Below are positions 33,134 through 41,963 of a DNA stretch of 64,000 nucleotides, one piece after another. The stretch's first letter is position 1. Each line of letters opens with the position of its first letter. The position numbers and the translations under genes were made by a program. The notes under the pieces are model-generated. The model saw only the letters and a program-made list of their open reading frames with translations, was not told where the DNA came from and did not search any database. The stretch comes from Caulobacteraceae bacterium PMMR1 (GTDB taxonomy: Bacteria > Pseudomonadota > Alphaproteobacteria > Caulobacterales > Caulobacteraceae), in the NCBI GenBank assembly GCA_000733915.1, contig JPOM01000001.1, positions 310,001 through 374,000 on the forward strand. Direction: 5' to 3'.

Positions 33134-34120
33134 ATGAGCCTGACCGCCAGAACCGAGATCGCGCCGGATGCGCGGGCCAGGCGCCGCAGCGCCCCGTCGG
33201 GCGCCGCCTTCGATCCCTTCTTCCGCTACCTCTGCTTCGCCGCGGCCACCATGCTGCTGGCGGCGCTGGGCGGCATCGTCGTGTCGCTGCTGATCGGCGG
33301 CTGGCCGGCGCTGTCGCATTTCGGCCTGGGCTTCATCACCGGGGCGGACTGGGACCCCAACCCCGAGCACGAGGTCTATGGCGCCGCCGGACCGATCGTG
33401 GGCACCCTGATCACCGCCTTTCTGTCGCTGCTCATCGCCCTGCCGGTGGCCTTCGGCGTGGCGGTGTTCCTGGTGGAGTTCTGCCCCTCGATCCTGCGCC
33501 GCCCGATCGGCATCGCCGTCGAGCTGCTGGCCGGCATTCCCTCCATCGTCTACGGCATGTGGGGCCTGTTCGTCTTCGCGCCCCTCTTCTCCAAGTGGGT
33601 GGAGCTGCCGCTGATGAGCGCGGACTGGGCGAGCCAGGGCGTCTGGGCGACGCTGATCTCGGGGGTGCCGAACGGCCAGGGAATCCTCTCCGCCTCAATC
33701 ATCCTGGCGATCATGATCCTGCCCTTCATCGCGGCCACGATGCGCGAGCTCTTCCTGACGGTGCCCGCCAAGGTGCGAGAGAGCGCCTATGGCATCGGCT
33801 GCACCCCGTTGGAGGTCGTCTGGTCGGTGACCCTGCCCTATGTCCGCCGCAGCGCCGTGGGCGCGGTGATGCTGGGCCTGGGCCGGGCGCTCGGCGAGAC
33901 CATGGCGGTGACCTTCATCATCGGCAACGCGCACCAGTTTCCTAAGGGCTTGTTCGACGCGGGCTCCACCATCGCGTCCACCATCGCCAACGAGTTCGCC
34001 GAGGCCACCACCGTGCTGCACAAGGCCGCCCTGGTGGCGCTTGGCCTGGTGCTCTTCGTCATCACCTTCGCCGTCCTGGCGCTGGGGCGAGCGATGCTCG
34101 GCTCGGCCAAGACCGCCTGA
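33134..34120 (+). CDS. pstC: Phosphate ABC transporter permease PstC
   Basis: 328 residues with about six membrane helices. Permease landmarks are Gly-Pro-Ile-Val-Gly-Thr-Leu, Ala-Gly-Ile-Pro-Ser-Ile-Val-Tyr-Gly, and the cytoplasmic coupling loop Glu-Ser-Ala-Tyr-Gly-Ile-Gly-Cys-Thr. Later come Gly-Arg-Ala-Leu-Gly-Glu-Thr-Met-Ala-Val and Ala-Ser-Thr-Ile-Ala-Asn-Glu-Phe. Together with PstA it forms the inner-membrane channel. It lies 69 bases after pstS and 23 before pstA. Confidence 0.96.
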   Translation: MSLTARTEIAPDARARRRSAPSGAAFDPFFRYLCFAAATMLLAALGGIVVSLLIGGWPALSHFGLGFITGADWDPNPEHEVYGAAGPIVGTLITAFLSLLIALPVAFGVAVFLVEFCPSILRRPIGIAVELLAGIPSIVYGMWGLFVFAPLFSKWVELPLMSADWASQGVWATLISGVPNGQGILSASIILAIMILPFIAATMRELFLTVPAKVRESAYGIGCTPLEVVWSVTLPYVRRSAVGAVMLGLGRALGETMAVTFIIGNAHQFPKGLFDAGSTIASTIANEFAEATTVLHKAALVALGLVLFVITFAVLALGRAMLGSAKTA

Positions 34121-34143
34121 CGTCCGGGGAGACCGCACACGCC

Positions 34144-34992
34144 ATGGCCCTCCTGGACCGCCGCGGCCGCCGCAGCGCCGCCAACGCCGCCTTTGTCGTC
34201 TTCTCCGTCGCGACCGCGGCCATCGCCATCGCCGCCCTGGCCGCCATCCTGATCTCGTTGCTGGTGCAGGGCGTGGGCGGCTTCGACCTGCAGGTCTTCA
34301 CGCAGGAGACCCCGGGCGCGGGCGGCCACGGCGGCCTCGCCAACGCCATCGCCGGCTCGCTCATGCTCAACTTCGTCGCCATGATCGTGGCGGTGATCGT
34401 GGGCCTGCTCGCCGGCACCTGGCTGGCGGAATTCGGCGGCGACTCGGCCTACGCCAATCTGGTGCGATTTCTGAACGACGTGCTGCTGTCGGCGCCGTCG
34501 ATCCTGATCGGCCTGTTCGTCTACGAGGTTGCGGTCGTGCCCCTGCACAGCTTCAGCGGCCTGGCCGGCTCCCTCGCCCTGGCGCTGATCGCCGCCCCCG
34601 TGGTGACGCGCACCACCGAAGACGTGCTGAAGCTCCAGGCGCGCCAGCTGCGCGAGGCCGGCGCCGCGCTCGGCACGCCTTTCTGGATCACCACCCGCGC
34701 GATCCTGTGGAAAGCGGCCCAGGGCGGCATCCTGACCGGCGCGCTGTTGGCGTTCGCCCGCATCTCCGGCGAGACCGCGCCCTTGCTCTTCACCTCCTTC
34801 GGCAACCAGTTCATGCAGTTCAACCTGCTGAAGCCCATCGCCAGCCTGCCGCAGGCCATCTTCCAGTTCGCCCTCAGCGCCGATGACAACTGGAAGCGCC
34901 TGGCCTGGGTGGGCTCTCTGCTGATCGCCGGCACCGTGCTCAGCATCAACATCCTCGTCCGCGTGCTCGCCAGGGAGCCCCGTCGCTCATGA
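34144..34992 (+). CDS. pstA: Phosphate ABC transporter permease PstA
   Basis: 282 residues with about six membrane helices. Visible blocks are Gly-Leu-Ala-Asn-Ala-Ile-Ala-Gly-Ser, Ala-Pro-Ser-Ile-Leu-Ile-Gly-Leu-Phe, [10 protein letters not shown] (coupling loop) and [12 protein letters not shown], diagnostic of PstA. Its stop overlaps the pstB start as ATGA, so the two are translationally coupled. Confidence 0.96.
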   Translation: MALLDRRGRRSAANAAFVVFSVATAAIAIAALAAILISLLVQGVGGFDLQVFTQETPGAGGHGGLANAIAGSLMLNFVAMIVAVIVGLLAGTWLAEFGGDSAYANLVRFLNDVLLSAPSILIGLFVYEVAVVPLHSFSGLAGSLALALIAAPVVTRTTEDVLKLQARQLREAGAALGTPFWITTRAILWKAAQGGILTGALLAFARISGETAPLLFTSFGNQFMQFNLLKPIASLPQAIFQFALSADDNWKRLAWVGSLLIAGTVLSINILVRVLAREPRRS

Positions 34993-35804
34993 CCGATACG
35001 ACCTTCCAGGCGTCGGAGTTCGACAACTTCGTCGAGCCCGTGCCCCCTGAGCAGATCAAGCTGGAGACGCGCGACCTCGACTTCTTCTACGGGAAGTCCC
35101 AGGCGCTTTATGGGATCTCCATCCCGTTCCAGGCGAACGCGATCACCGCGCTCATGGGCCCGTCCGGCTGCGGCAAGTCGACCCTGCTGCGGGTGCTGAA
35201 CCGCATCTACGCTCTCTATCCCGGCCAGCGCGCCGAGGGGCAGGTGCTGCTCGACGGCGAGAACATCTTGGATCGGGGCGTGGACCTGGCGCACCTGCGC
35301 TCGCGCATCGGCATGGTCTTCCAGCAGCCGACGCCCTTCCCGATGTCGATCTACGACAATGTCGCCTTTGGGGTGCGTCTTTACGAGAAGCTCTCCAAGG
35401 CCGACCTCGACGCCCGCGTGGAGGAGAGCCTGCGCCGCTCCGCTCTCTGGGACGAGGTGAAGGACAAGCTGCATACCTCGGGCCTGGGGCTCTCCGGCGG
35501 TCAGCAGCAGCGCCTGTGCGTCGCGCGCGGCGTGGCCGTGCGGCCCGAGGTGATCCTGCTGGACGAGCCCGCCTCGGCGCTGGACCCGATCTCCACCGCC
35601 AAGCTGGAGGAGACGCTGGTCGAGCTGAAGCGCGACTACACCATCGTCATCGTGACGCACAATCTGCAGCAGGCGGCGCGCATCAGCGACCACGCGGCCT
35701 TCATGTACCTCGGCCGGCTCATCGAGTTCGCCACGACCGCCAAGCTGTTCGACAACCCGCGCTCGCAGCGGACGGCGGACTACATCACCGGCCGTTTCGG
35801 CTGA
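34989..35804 (+). CDS. pstB: Phosphate ABC transporter ATP-binding protein PstB
   Basis: 271 residues. Walker A is Gly-Pro-Ser-Gly-Cys-Gly-Lys-Ser-Thr. The Q-loop lies in [10 protein letters not shown], the signature is Leu-Ser-Gly-Gly-Gln-Gln-Gln-Arg, and Walker B is Val-Ile-Leu-Leu-Asp-Glu-Pro. The H-loop [13 protein letters not shown] is typical of PstB. It hydrolyses ATP to drive phosphate import. No phoU or phoB follows; the cluster ends here. Confidence 0.97.
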   Translation: MTDTTFQASEFDNFVEPVPPEQIKLETRDLDFFYGKSQALYGISIPFQANAITALMGPSGCGKSTLLRVLNRIYALYPGQRAEGQVLLDGENILDRGVDLAHLRSRIGMVFQQPTPFPMSIYDNVAFGVRLYEKLSKADLDARVEESLRRSALWDEVKDKLHTSGLGLSGGQQQRLCVARGVAVRPEVILLDEPASALDPISTAKLEETLVELKRDYTIVIVTHNLQQAARISDHAAFMYLGRLIEFATTAKLFDNPRSQRTADYITGRFG

Positions 35805-36051
35805 GCGGCAGGGGCGGGCGGCAGGGACTGGACGTTTCGTCTCTGGCGCCTCGTGTCCGCTTGGGCTAAACCAAGGCGGGCGGGGCGCGTTGATCCCCCG
35901 CCTTCAGGCCCGCTTGCGCGGGTGCAGAGCCCGTGGCGCGGATGCCCTCCCGACAGTTTCGTCTTTCAACGATCTCCAGCATATCTGCGTTTGGCAGCCT
36001 GGGCTTGGGCCTGAGCTTCGGCCGCGTCCCGCGCCGCGGAGCGGCGTCCCG

Positions 36052-37221
36052 GTGAGCGCGGCAGGGGGCGTTCCCCAGTTTCCGGTCACGGTGGAGCGCG
36101 TGGGTCCGCTGGCGGGCCAGGTCGCGACCGCCATCGCCGTCCCGGTCAAGGACGAGGCGGAGCGCATCCAGAGCTGCCTGGCCTCCATCGCCGAGCAGCA
36201 GAACGTGGACTTCGGCGACCTCGTGGTCGTGCTCCTCGTCAACAACACCACCGACGACACCGTCGAGCGCGTGCGGGCCTTGGGCGAGCTTTTGCCCTTC
36301 GAGGTGGCGCTGCACCGGGCGGAGCTGCCGCCTCCTTACGCCAACGCCGGCTGGGCGCGCCGCCTGGCTATGGACGCCGCCGCGGACCGGCTGAAGCCCG
36401 GCGGGATGATCCTGACCACCGATGCGGACACCCTGGTCGACGGGGACTGGATCGAGGCCAACCTGCGCGAGATCGCCGCCGGCGTCGATGCGGTGGCGGG
36501 CTTCGTCATGGCCGATCCCGTCGAGCTGATGGAGCTGCCCCCGGCGGTGCTGGAGCGCGGCTCGCTGGAGTGGGAGTACCAGCAGCTCGCCGCGGAGCTC
36601 GAGGCCCGCGCCGACCCCGAGCCGCACGACCCCTGGCCCCGGCATAACCAGAACTGCGGCGCGAGCGCGGCGGTGCGGCTTGACGCCTACCGCGCGATCG
36701 GAGGCCTGCCGCCCAAGCGGGTGGGCGAGGACCGGGCGCTGTTCGCTGAGCTGCGCAAGATCGACGCCGCCATCCGCCATAGCCTGGACGTGCACGTGGT
36801 GACCTCGGCGCGCACCGACGGGCGGGCGTCGGGCGGCATGGCCGATGCGATCCGCCTGCGCGGCGACCCCGACACCCCCTGCGACGAGCTGCTGGAGGTG
36901 GCGGTGGTGACCCTTCGCCGGGCGCTTTGGCGGTGCGAGCTCCGCCAGGCCTGGCGGGCAGGGCGCCTGGACGTCCCGCTCTGGGCGCGCCGGCTGAGGG
37001 TGGAGCCCGCGGTGCTCCGCCGGGCCACGGAGACCACGCCCTACTTCGGCGCGCTTTGGGCCGAGCTGGAGGGGCGGAGCCCGCGCCTGGTGCGCCGCCT
37101 GGTCACCGGCGGCGAGCTGAAACGCGAACTGCGCAGGCTCCGCCGCCTGGTCGACTCGGCCCGTCGCCGCGAGACCGCCGCCCGCGTCGCGGCCGAGACG
37201 CCCCGGCGCGCGATCGGCTGA
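36052..37221 (+). CDS. Family 2 glycosyltransferase
   Basis: 389 residues from the GTG at 36052; the frame is open back to a TTG at 35890, but the extra 54 residues are Arg/Pro-rich and look non-coding. The GT2 core is Ala-Ile-Ala-Val-Pro-Val-Lys-Asp-Glu, Val-Leu-Leu-Val-Asn-Asn, and the nucleotide-sugar/metal motif Thr-Thr-Asp-Ala-Asp-Thr, then Gly-Glu-Asp-Arg-Ala-Leu-Phe. A C-terminal ~110-residue helical Arg-rich region follows. It transfers a sugar to an unknown acceptor. It lies 250 bases downstream of pstB, so linkage to the pst operon is unclear. Confidence 0.85.
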   Translation: MSAAGGVPQFPVTVERVGPLAGQVATAIAVPVKDEAERIQSCLASIAEQQNVDFGDLVVVLLVNNTTDDTVERVRALGELLPFEVALHRAELPPPYANAGWARRLAMDAAADRLKPGGMILTTDADTLVDGDWIEANLREIAAGVDAVAGFVMADPVELMELPPAVLERGSLEWEYQQLAAELEARADPEPHDPWPRHNQNCGASAAVRLDAYRAIGGLPPKRVGEDRALFAELRKIDAAIRHSLDVHVVTSARTDGRASGGMADAIRLRGDPDTPCDELLEVAVVTLRRALWRCELRQAWRAGRLDVPLWARRLRVEPAVLRRATETTPYFGALWAELEGRSPRLVRRLVTGGELKRELRRLRRLVDSARRRETAARVAAETPRRAIG

Positions 37222-37234
37222 GGCCGCGCACGTC

Positions 37235-37768
37235 CTAGGCTAGCCATACCAAGGTGCGGCCGAGCGCCGGCCCGCCCCGGGCGACGCACTCCATCGGCTT
37301 CACCTCGCCGGTGGGCAGGAACCCCGCCTTGATCAGCACTTCGCCGGACGCGGGGTTGTCCAGGAAGTGGCTGGCGATCACCGCGCGGCGGCCCCACGCC
37401 CGCTTCCCCCAGTCCATGCAGGCGCAGGCCGCCTCCGTCGCAAAGCCCCGGCCCCAGAACGTCCGCCCCAGCCAGTAGCCGATCTCGGGCAGGCGCGAGG
37501 TCTCGTCGCGATAGAAGACGCCCACCCCGCCGATCAGGCCGAAGTCGGGGTGCTCGATCTGAAACGGACGGGAGCGGGCGGGGTCGCCCGTCTCGACCCG
37601 CTCCAGATAGTCCTGCGCGTCCTGCAGCGAATAGGGATGCGGGATACGCGAGGTCATGCGCGCGATGTCGAAGTCGTTCAGCAGGTCGGCCAGGCGCGCG
37701 GCGTCGTCCCGCCGGGGCGGCCGCAGCCTCAGCCGCTCGGTCCTGATCTCCGCGTCGTGCACAGCCAT
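37235..37768 (-). CDS. GNAT-family N-acetyltransferase (RimJ/RimL-like)
   Basis: 177 residues of the Acetyltransf_3 type: Thr-Glu-Arg-Leu-Arg-Leu-Arg-Pro-Pro at the start, Glu-Ile-Gly-Tyr-Trp-Leu-Gly, then the acetyl-CoA loop Phe-Trp-Gly-Arg-Gly-Phe-Ala-Thr-Glu-Ala, and Asn-Pro-Ala-Ser-Gly-Glu-Val-Leu-x-Lys-Ala-Gly-Phe. It may acetylate a protein N-terminus or a small molecule. It stands on the same strand downstream of rpmA, behind a probable terminator, an order often seen in Caulobacterales. Confidence 0.9.
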   Translation of the reverse strand: MAVHDAEIRTERLRLRPPRRDDAARLADLLNDFDIARMTSRIPHPYSLQDAQDYLERVETGDPARSRPFQIEHPDFGLIGGVGVFYRDETSRLPEIGYWLGRTFWGRGFATEAACACMDWGKRAWGRRAVIASHFLDNPASGEVLIKAGFLPTGEVKPMECVARGGPALGRTLVWLA

Positions 37769-37813
37769 AGCTCCCCCTCGCCTGGTCGGTCCGCTCGCGG
37801 GGGAGAAACGAAG

Positions 37814-37842
37814 GCGGGGAGCCCGTGATCCGGACTCCCCGC
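37814..37842 (-). terminator. Candidate terminator of rplU-rpmA
   Basis: Perfect 8-bp arms GCGGGGAG (37814-37821) and CTCCCCGC (37835-37842) with a 13-base loop. On the minus strand the stem is followed by a pyrimidine-rich TTCGTTTCTCCC. It lies 58 bases after the rpmA stop and before the GNAT gene. Confidence 0.45.
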
Positions 37843-37899
37843 GAGATGTGATGCGGTCCGGATCGCAGGCGCGACCCGGATGAGGAACCGAGGGGTCGC

Positions 37900-38178
37900 T
37901 TACTCGGCGGGCGGGACCGCCACGGCGAGCGGGGCCACGTTGACGTAGGTCCGGTCGTCACGCTTGGTGGTGAAGGCGACCGCGCCATCCGCCGTGGCGA
38001 AGAGGGTGTGGTCGCGGCCCATGCCGACGTTCACGCCCGGCCAGAACTTGGTGCCGCGCTGACGGACGATGATGTTGCCGGCCACGACGCGCTCGCCGCC
38101 GAACTTCTTGACGCCGAGGCGCTTGGACTCGGAGTCGCGGCCGTTGCGCGAGGAGCCGCCGGATTTTTTGTGAGCCAT
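37900..38178 (-). CDS. rpmA: 50S ribosomal protein L27
   Basis: 92 residues. It begins [16 protein letters not shown], with Lys-Arg-Leu-Gly-Val-Lys and Gly-x-Asn-Val-Gly-Met-Gly-Arg-Asp-His-Thr-Leu-Phe-Ala. This is a complete L27. Its N-terminus reaches the peptidyl-transferase centre. It follows rplU by 18 bases in one operon. Confidence 0.98.
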   Translation of the reverse strand: MAHKKSGGSSRNGRDSESKRLGVKKFGGERVVAGNIIVRQRGTKFWPGVNVGMGRDHTLFATADGAVAFTTKRDDRTYVNVAPLAVAVPPAE

Positions 38179-38196
38179 CGGTGGGTGCTCCCGAAC

Positions 38197-38745
38197 TTAC
38201 GCTTCGGTGTCCGCCGCGGGCGCGGCGTCGGTCTTGGGCTTGCGGGGCGCGCGGGGCTTCTTGGGCGCTTCGACGCCGGCCTCCACGACCGCGGGATCGG
38301 ACAGCACTTCCGCGCCGATCGGCGCCGGCGCGGCGTCCAGCGCCTCGATCTTGGGCGCCAGGCCGCGGGCGCGGGCCACCAGCACCGCGCGCGGGGTCAG
38401 GTCCACGACGCCGTCCCACTTGGCCGTCTGGCCGCCGGCTTCGACGCCGGTCACGCGCAGCACCGTCTCGGACTGGCGGTGGCCGCGGGTGCGGCGATAG
38501 CCCTTGCGGCGAATCTTCTTGAAGATCTTCACCTTCTCGCCGCGTCGGGTCTCGATCAGGGTCGCGCGGACCACCGCGCCGTCCACGACAGGCGCGCCCA
38601 CGGTCACGCCGGCCTCGCCGCCGACCATCAGCACCTGGTCGAAGGCGACCTCGGCTCCGCTCTCGCCGTCCAGCTTTTCGACGACCAGCACGTCGCCGGG
38701 CTGGACCCGGTATTGCTTGCCGCCGGTCTTGATCACCGCGAACAT
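38197..38745 (-). CDS. rplU: 50S ribosomal protein L21 with long C-terminal extension
   Basis: 182 residues from the ATG at 38745, start Met-Phe-Ala-Val-Ile-Lys-Thr-Gly-Gly-Lys-Gln-Tyr-Arg-Val. The first ~103 residues are ordinary L21, including Tyr-Arg-Arg-Thr-Arg-Gly-His-Arg-Gln. The remaining ~80 are Ala/Pro-rich with a basic Lys-Lys-Pro-Arg-Ala-Pro-Arg-Lys stretch and an acidic end. Such tails occur in Caulobacterales L21; the function is unknown. The frame is open upstream to 38868, but the promoter lies inside that stretch, which supports the chosen start. Confidence 0.96.
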   Translation of the reverse strand: MFAVIKTGGKQYRVQPGDVLVVEKLDGESGAEVAFDQVLMVGGEAGVTVGAPVVDGAVVRATLIETRRGEKVKIFKKIRRKGYRRTRGHRQSETVLRVTGVEAGGQTAKWDGVVDLTPRAVLVARARGLAPKIEALDAAPAPIGAEVLSDPAVVEAGVEAPKKPRAPRKPKTDAAPAADTEA

Positions 38746-38833
38746 CTTCAGCCGCCTCAGGACAGGAAAGGCGGCGTCGCCGCCGCGCATAAAAGGGTTC
38801 GCCCGCGAGACGACCCGCGGGCGGAAGCGCGCT

Positions 38834-38861
38834 GTTATAGCCGCAAAGCCCTGCGCGTCAA
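38834..38861 (-). promoter_or_regulatory. Promoter of the rplU-rpmA operon
   Basis: On the minus strand TTGACG (38861-38856), a 16-base spacer and TATAAC (38839-38834) form a near-consensus housekeeping promoter; GGCTATAAC also fits the Caulobacter -10. Transcription would begin near 38827, leaving a leader of ~80 bases before rplU that might hold an L21 control element. Confidence 0.75.
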
Positions 38862-38901
38862 CCGCCAACGCCGCTCGCCAACCCGGGCCCGCCAGCCTGC
38901 C

Positions 38902-39570
38902 TCAGGGGCGGCCGGAGCGGGGCCGCGGATCGCGCAGGACGAAGAGGTCGGGGCTCAGCCCGCTCTCGGTCTTCAGGTCGCTGAGCGTAACCCGCGTCTC
39001 CTGTCCCTGGGCGTCCACCACCGTCCAGCCGCGCAGTTGCAGGGGGTCGTCGGCGAAGATCATGGTGATCCGCCCCTCCGCCTGCTTGCGCGCGTCCCGG
39101 GCGGTGATCGCAAAGCCGGCGGCCAGCTTCTCGACCTTGGTGATCACCACCCCCCGGTCCAGCCGCACCTCCTTGGCCAGCAGCAGCACCAGGGGCGTGG
39201 TCCCGAGCGGAAACTGGTCGAAGGTCTTCAGCCGTCCGTCCCAGACGTTCACATTGTGCCCGTCGGAGACCACCAGCATCTGGGCCGGCGGATCATAAGC
39301 AAAGCGCGCCTTGCCCGGCCGCTGCAGGTAGAAGACGCCCCGGCTGACGTCCCCCTTCGGGCTGATCTGGGTGAAGCGCGCCGAGGCCGAGCCGAGGGCT
39401 TGGATATAGGCCTGGGCCTTGGCGACCAGCGCCTTGTCCGCCTCGCTGAGCGCGCCGTCGATCTTGGCGTGGGCGGCGGAGGGCAGGGCGAGGAGCGTAA
39501 GGGCGACCAGGGCCGAACCGGCCAGGGCGGACAGGCCGGCCAGGGCGGACAGGAACGAGCGACGACGCAT
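38902..39570 (-). CDS. LolA-like outer-membrane lipoprotein carrier
   Basis: 222 residues from the ATG at 39570 (a TTG two codons earlier is in frame). A twin-Arg-like start Met-Arg-Arg-Arg-Ser-Phe leads into a signal peptide ending Ala-Ala-His-Ala. LolA-family blocks are Ala-Arg-Phe-Thr-Gln, Gly-Val-Phe-Tyr-Leu-Gln-Arg-Pro-Gly-Lys-Ala-Arg-Phe, Tyr-Asp-Pro-Pro and Asp-Gly-x-Asn-Val-Asn-Val-Trp. LolA carries lipoproteins across the periplasm to LolB. It is co-directional with, and upstream of nothing else on, its own strand unit. Confidence 0.85.
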   Translation of the reverse strand: MRRRSFLSALAGLSALAGSALVALTLLALPSAAHAKIDGALSEADKALVAKAQAYIQALGSASARFTQISPKGDVSRGVFYLQRPGKARFAYDPPAQMLVVSDGHNVNVWDGRLKTFDQFPLGTTPLVLLLAKEVRLDRGVVITKVEKLAAGFAITARDARKQAEGRITMIFADDPLQLRGWTVVDAQGQETRVTLSDLKTESGLSPDLFVLRDPRPRSGRP

Positions 39571-39668
39571 GGACAAGAACCTCGCAGAGACCGGGGGCGT
39601 GCGGGTCGGTTCTGCCCGATCGCCGCTGAACAGGGGCTGACCGGACCGGTAGCGCCCCGCTTGCAGCG

Positions 39669-41357
39669 CTAGAAGTCCAGATCGCGCCCGCGGGTTTCCG
39701 GCAGGAAGAAGATCGCCACCACGATGCTGATGCAGGTCGCGATCACCGGGTACCAGAGGCCGAAGTAGATGTCGCCGCTCGCCGCCACCATGGCGTAGGC
39801 GGTCGCCGGCAGGAAGCCGCCGATCCAGCCGGTGCCGATGTGATAGGGCAGGCTGAGGGCCGTATAGCGCACCCGGGTCGGGAACAGCTCCACCAGCAGC
39901 GCCGCCTGCGGGCCATAGAGCGCCGTCGCCCCGACCGTCAGCACCAGCAGGACCAGGAAGATGCCCGCCGCATTGGTGCGCGCCGGGTCCGCCCGCTCCG
40001 GATAGCCCGCCGCGTGCAGGGCGGCCTTGAGGCGCGCCTCCACCTCGGCCTTCGCGGCCTTCAAGGCTGCGGGCGCCAAGCCCCGGCCCTCGATGGAGGG
40101 CACGACCGTCTGGCCGATGCGCACGGTCGCGAGCGCGCCGGCGGGGGCGGCCTCGTTACGATAGGCCACGCCGGCGTTGGCCAGCACGCTCTTGGCGATG
40201 TCGCATGAGGCGCGGAACTGGGTCTTGCCCACGGGATCGAACTGCAGCGAGCACTGCGCCGGGTCGGCCAGGACGGTCACCGGCGCGCGGGCCTCAGCCT
40301 CCACCAGCGCCGGGTTTCCGAAGCGGGTGATCAGGTGGAAGCCCGGGATCATGAAGGCGGTCGCCAGGATCATTCCGGCGACCACCGTGATCTTGCGCCC
40401 GATCCGGTCCGACAGCCACCCGAAGAAGATGTAGAGCGGCGCCGAGCAGGCCACGATGGCGATCATGATCGCGTTCACCGTCTCGGGCGCGACCTTGATG
40501 ATCTTCTCGATGTAGAACTGGGCGTAGAAGAAGGACGTGTACCAGACCGCGCCTTGGGCGACCATGACGGAGAGCAGCGCCACGATGACGTAGCGCAGAT
40601 TGGACCAGCGCCCGAACGCCTCCGCATAGGGCCGCGCGGAGCGGGCCCCCTCCTCGCGCATGCGCTGGAAGAGCGGGCTCTCGTGCAGCTTCAGCCGGAT
40701 CCAGATGGAAATGGCGAGCAGCACAATGGAGACCAGGAACGGCGCCCGCCAGCCCCAGGCCGCAAACGCCGCCTCGCCCAGCACCAAGCGGGTGGTCAGC
40801 ACCACGATCAGGGCCGCCCCGAGCCCGAAGGCGGCCGAGGCCCCCAGCCAGCTGGTCAGATAGCCGCGACGCCCGCGCGAGGTGTGCTCGGCGATGTAGA
40901 CCGCCGCTCCGCCCCACTCGCCGCCGAGCGCCAGGCCTTGCACCAGGCGCAGCAGGATGAAGCTCACCGGCGCGATCAGGCCGGCGTCCTTCCAGCCCGG
41001 AAACCAAGCCTGGGCCTGGGCGTAGGTGGGAAGCAGGCCGATCAGGAAGGTCGCCACGCCCATCAGGGTGACGGTGATCAGGAAGGTGTTCTTGCGCCCC
41101 GCCCGGTCTCCCACGCGCCCGAACAGCAGCGCGCCGATGGGGCGGAAGGCGAACCCCGCGGCGAACGAGCCCAGGGCGAAGACGTAGGCCGCCGTCTCGT
41201 TCAGCCCCGCGAAGAAGGTTTTGGAGATGATGGTGGCGAGCGGCACGAAGATGAAAAAGTCGTACCACTCGAAGGTCGTGCCGGCTGAGGACGCCGCGAC
41301 CACCAGGCCCATGTCGGCTCGCTCAGTCCCCCTCGCCGCCTCGCCTGCGCCCGCCAT
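39669..41357 (-). CDS. MFS transporter (metabolite:H+ symporter type) with inserted ~105-residue domain
   Basis: 562 residues, about 110 more than usual. Helices 1-8 carry MHS landmarks: Phe-Glu-Trp-Tyr-Asp-Phe-Phe-Ile-Phe, Gly-Arg-Val-Gly-Asp-Arg-x-Gly-Arg-Lys, Leu-Ala-Leu-Gly-Gly-Glu-Trp-Gly-Gly-Ala and Leu-Ser-Asp-Arg-Ile-Gly-Arg-Lys. From ~345 to ~455 lies a non-membrane insert with two Cys (Gln-Cys-Ser-Leu, Ser-Cys-Asp-Ile), ending before helix 9. The last helices include Glu-Leu-Phe-Pro-Thr-Arg-Val-Arg-Tyr. The insert would face the periplasm. Substrates of MHS proteins are organic acids or osmolytes; this one is unknown. Confidence 0.88.
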   Translation of the reverse strand: MAGAGEAARGTERADMGLVVAASSAGTTFEWYDFFIFVPLATIISKTFFAGLNETAAYVFALGSFAAGFAFRPIGALLFGRVGDRAGRKNTFLITVTLMGVATFLIGLLPTYAQAQAWFPGWKDAGLIAPVSFILLRLVQGLALGGEWGGAAVYIAEHTSRGRRGYLTSWLGASAAFGLGAALIVVLTTRLVLGEAAFAAWGWRAPFLVSIVLLAISIWIRLKLHESPLFQRMREEGARSARPYAEAFGRWSNLRYVIVALLSVMVAQGAVWYTSFFYAQFYIEKIIKVAPETVNAIMIAIVACSAPLYIFFGWLSDRIGRKITVVAGMILATAFMIPGFHLITRFGNPALVEAEARAPVTVLADPAQCSLQFDPVGKTQFRASCDIAKSVLANAGVAYRNEAAPAGALATVRIGQTVVPSIEGRGLAPAALKAAKAEVEARLKAALHAAGYPERADPARTNAAGIFLVLLVLTVGATALYGPQAALLVELFPTRVRYTALSLPYHIGTGWIGGFLPATAYAMVAASGDIYFGLWYPVIATCISIVVAIFFLPETRGRDLDF

Positions 41358-41423
41358 CGCTTCCCCCTGTTTCGCAATGGCTTAGCATCGCTCAGCGCTG
41401 TCGCAAACGCGGCGCGGGCCCGT

Positions 41424-41846
41424 TCAGCGGGGCAGGTCGTGGCGGACCTGGAACTCGACGCGGAGCGGACGGCCGTCGACGGTCAGGACGGCGGGAACGC
41501 GGTCGCCGGGCTTCAGCGCCGCCTTCAGCCCCATGAGCATGAAGTGATAGCCGCCGGGCTTCAGCTCCACCCGGCCGTGCGGGGGCACGGTGAGCGCCGG
41601 CGCCGCCGCCATGTGCATGACGCCGTCCGACATGGTGCTGGCGTGCAGGCTCATGCGGCGCGCGGCCGGCGACCGGGCTGCGGTCAGGGTGGCCGGGCGC
41701 GCGCCGTCGTTGACGAGGATGGCGTAGCCGACGCCGACCGCGCCGGCTGCGGCCGGGCGGCTCCAGGCGGCCTGCACGTGAACGGCGGAGGCGACGGCGG
41801 CGGGGCTCGCTGCGGCGAGAAGAAGGGCGGGGAGCAAGGGCGGCAT
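41424..41846 (-). CDS. Periplasmic copper chaperone PCu(A)C
   Basis: 140 residues from the ATG at 41846; the open frame upstream is not coding-like. An Ala/Leu signal peptide precedes Val-His-Val-Gln-Ala-Ala-Trp-Ser-Arg-Pro-Ala. The copper motif is present: His in Ser-Leu-His-Ala-Ser, Met in Gly-Val-Met-His-Met, and the pair in Gly-Gly-Tyr-His-Phe-Met-Leu-Met-Gly-Leu. PCu(A)C proteins deliver Cu(I) to cytochrome oxidase. The usual SCO partner is not adjacent. Confidence 0.9.
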   Translation of the reverse strand: MPPLLPALLLAAASPAAVASAVHVQAAWSRPAAAGAVGVGYAILVNDGARPATLTAARSPAARRMSLHASTMSDGVMHMAAAPALTVPPHGRVELKPGGYHFMLMGLKAALKPGDRVPAVLTVDGRPLRVEFQVRHDLPR

Positions 41847-41963
41847 GGCTCGGCTTAGGTGGTGAGGGCAGGGGCGCGCCGCAACGCCGCGGGGACGGCT
41901 CGGGAGCCGGGGCGCGGGCTTGAGCGTTGCAGCGGCGGGCCTTTGCACAAGGAGCCTCGTCCC

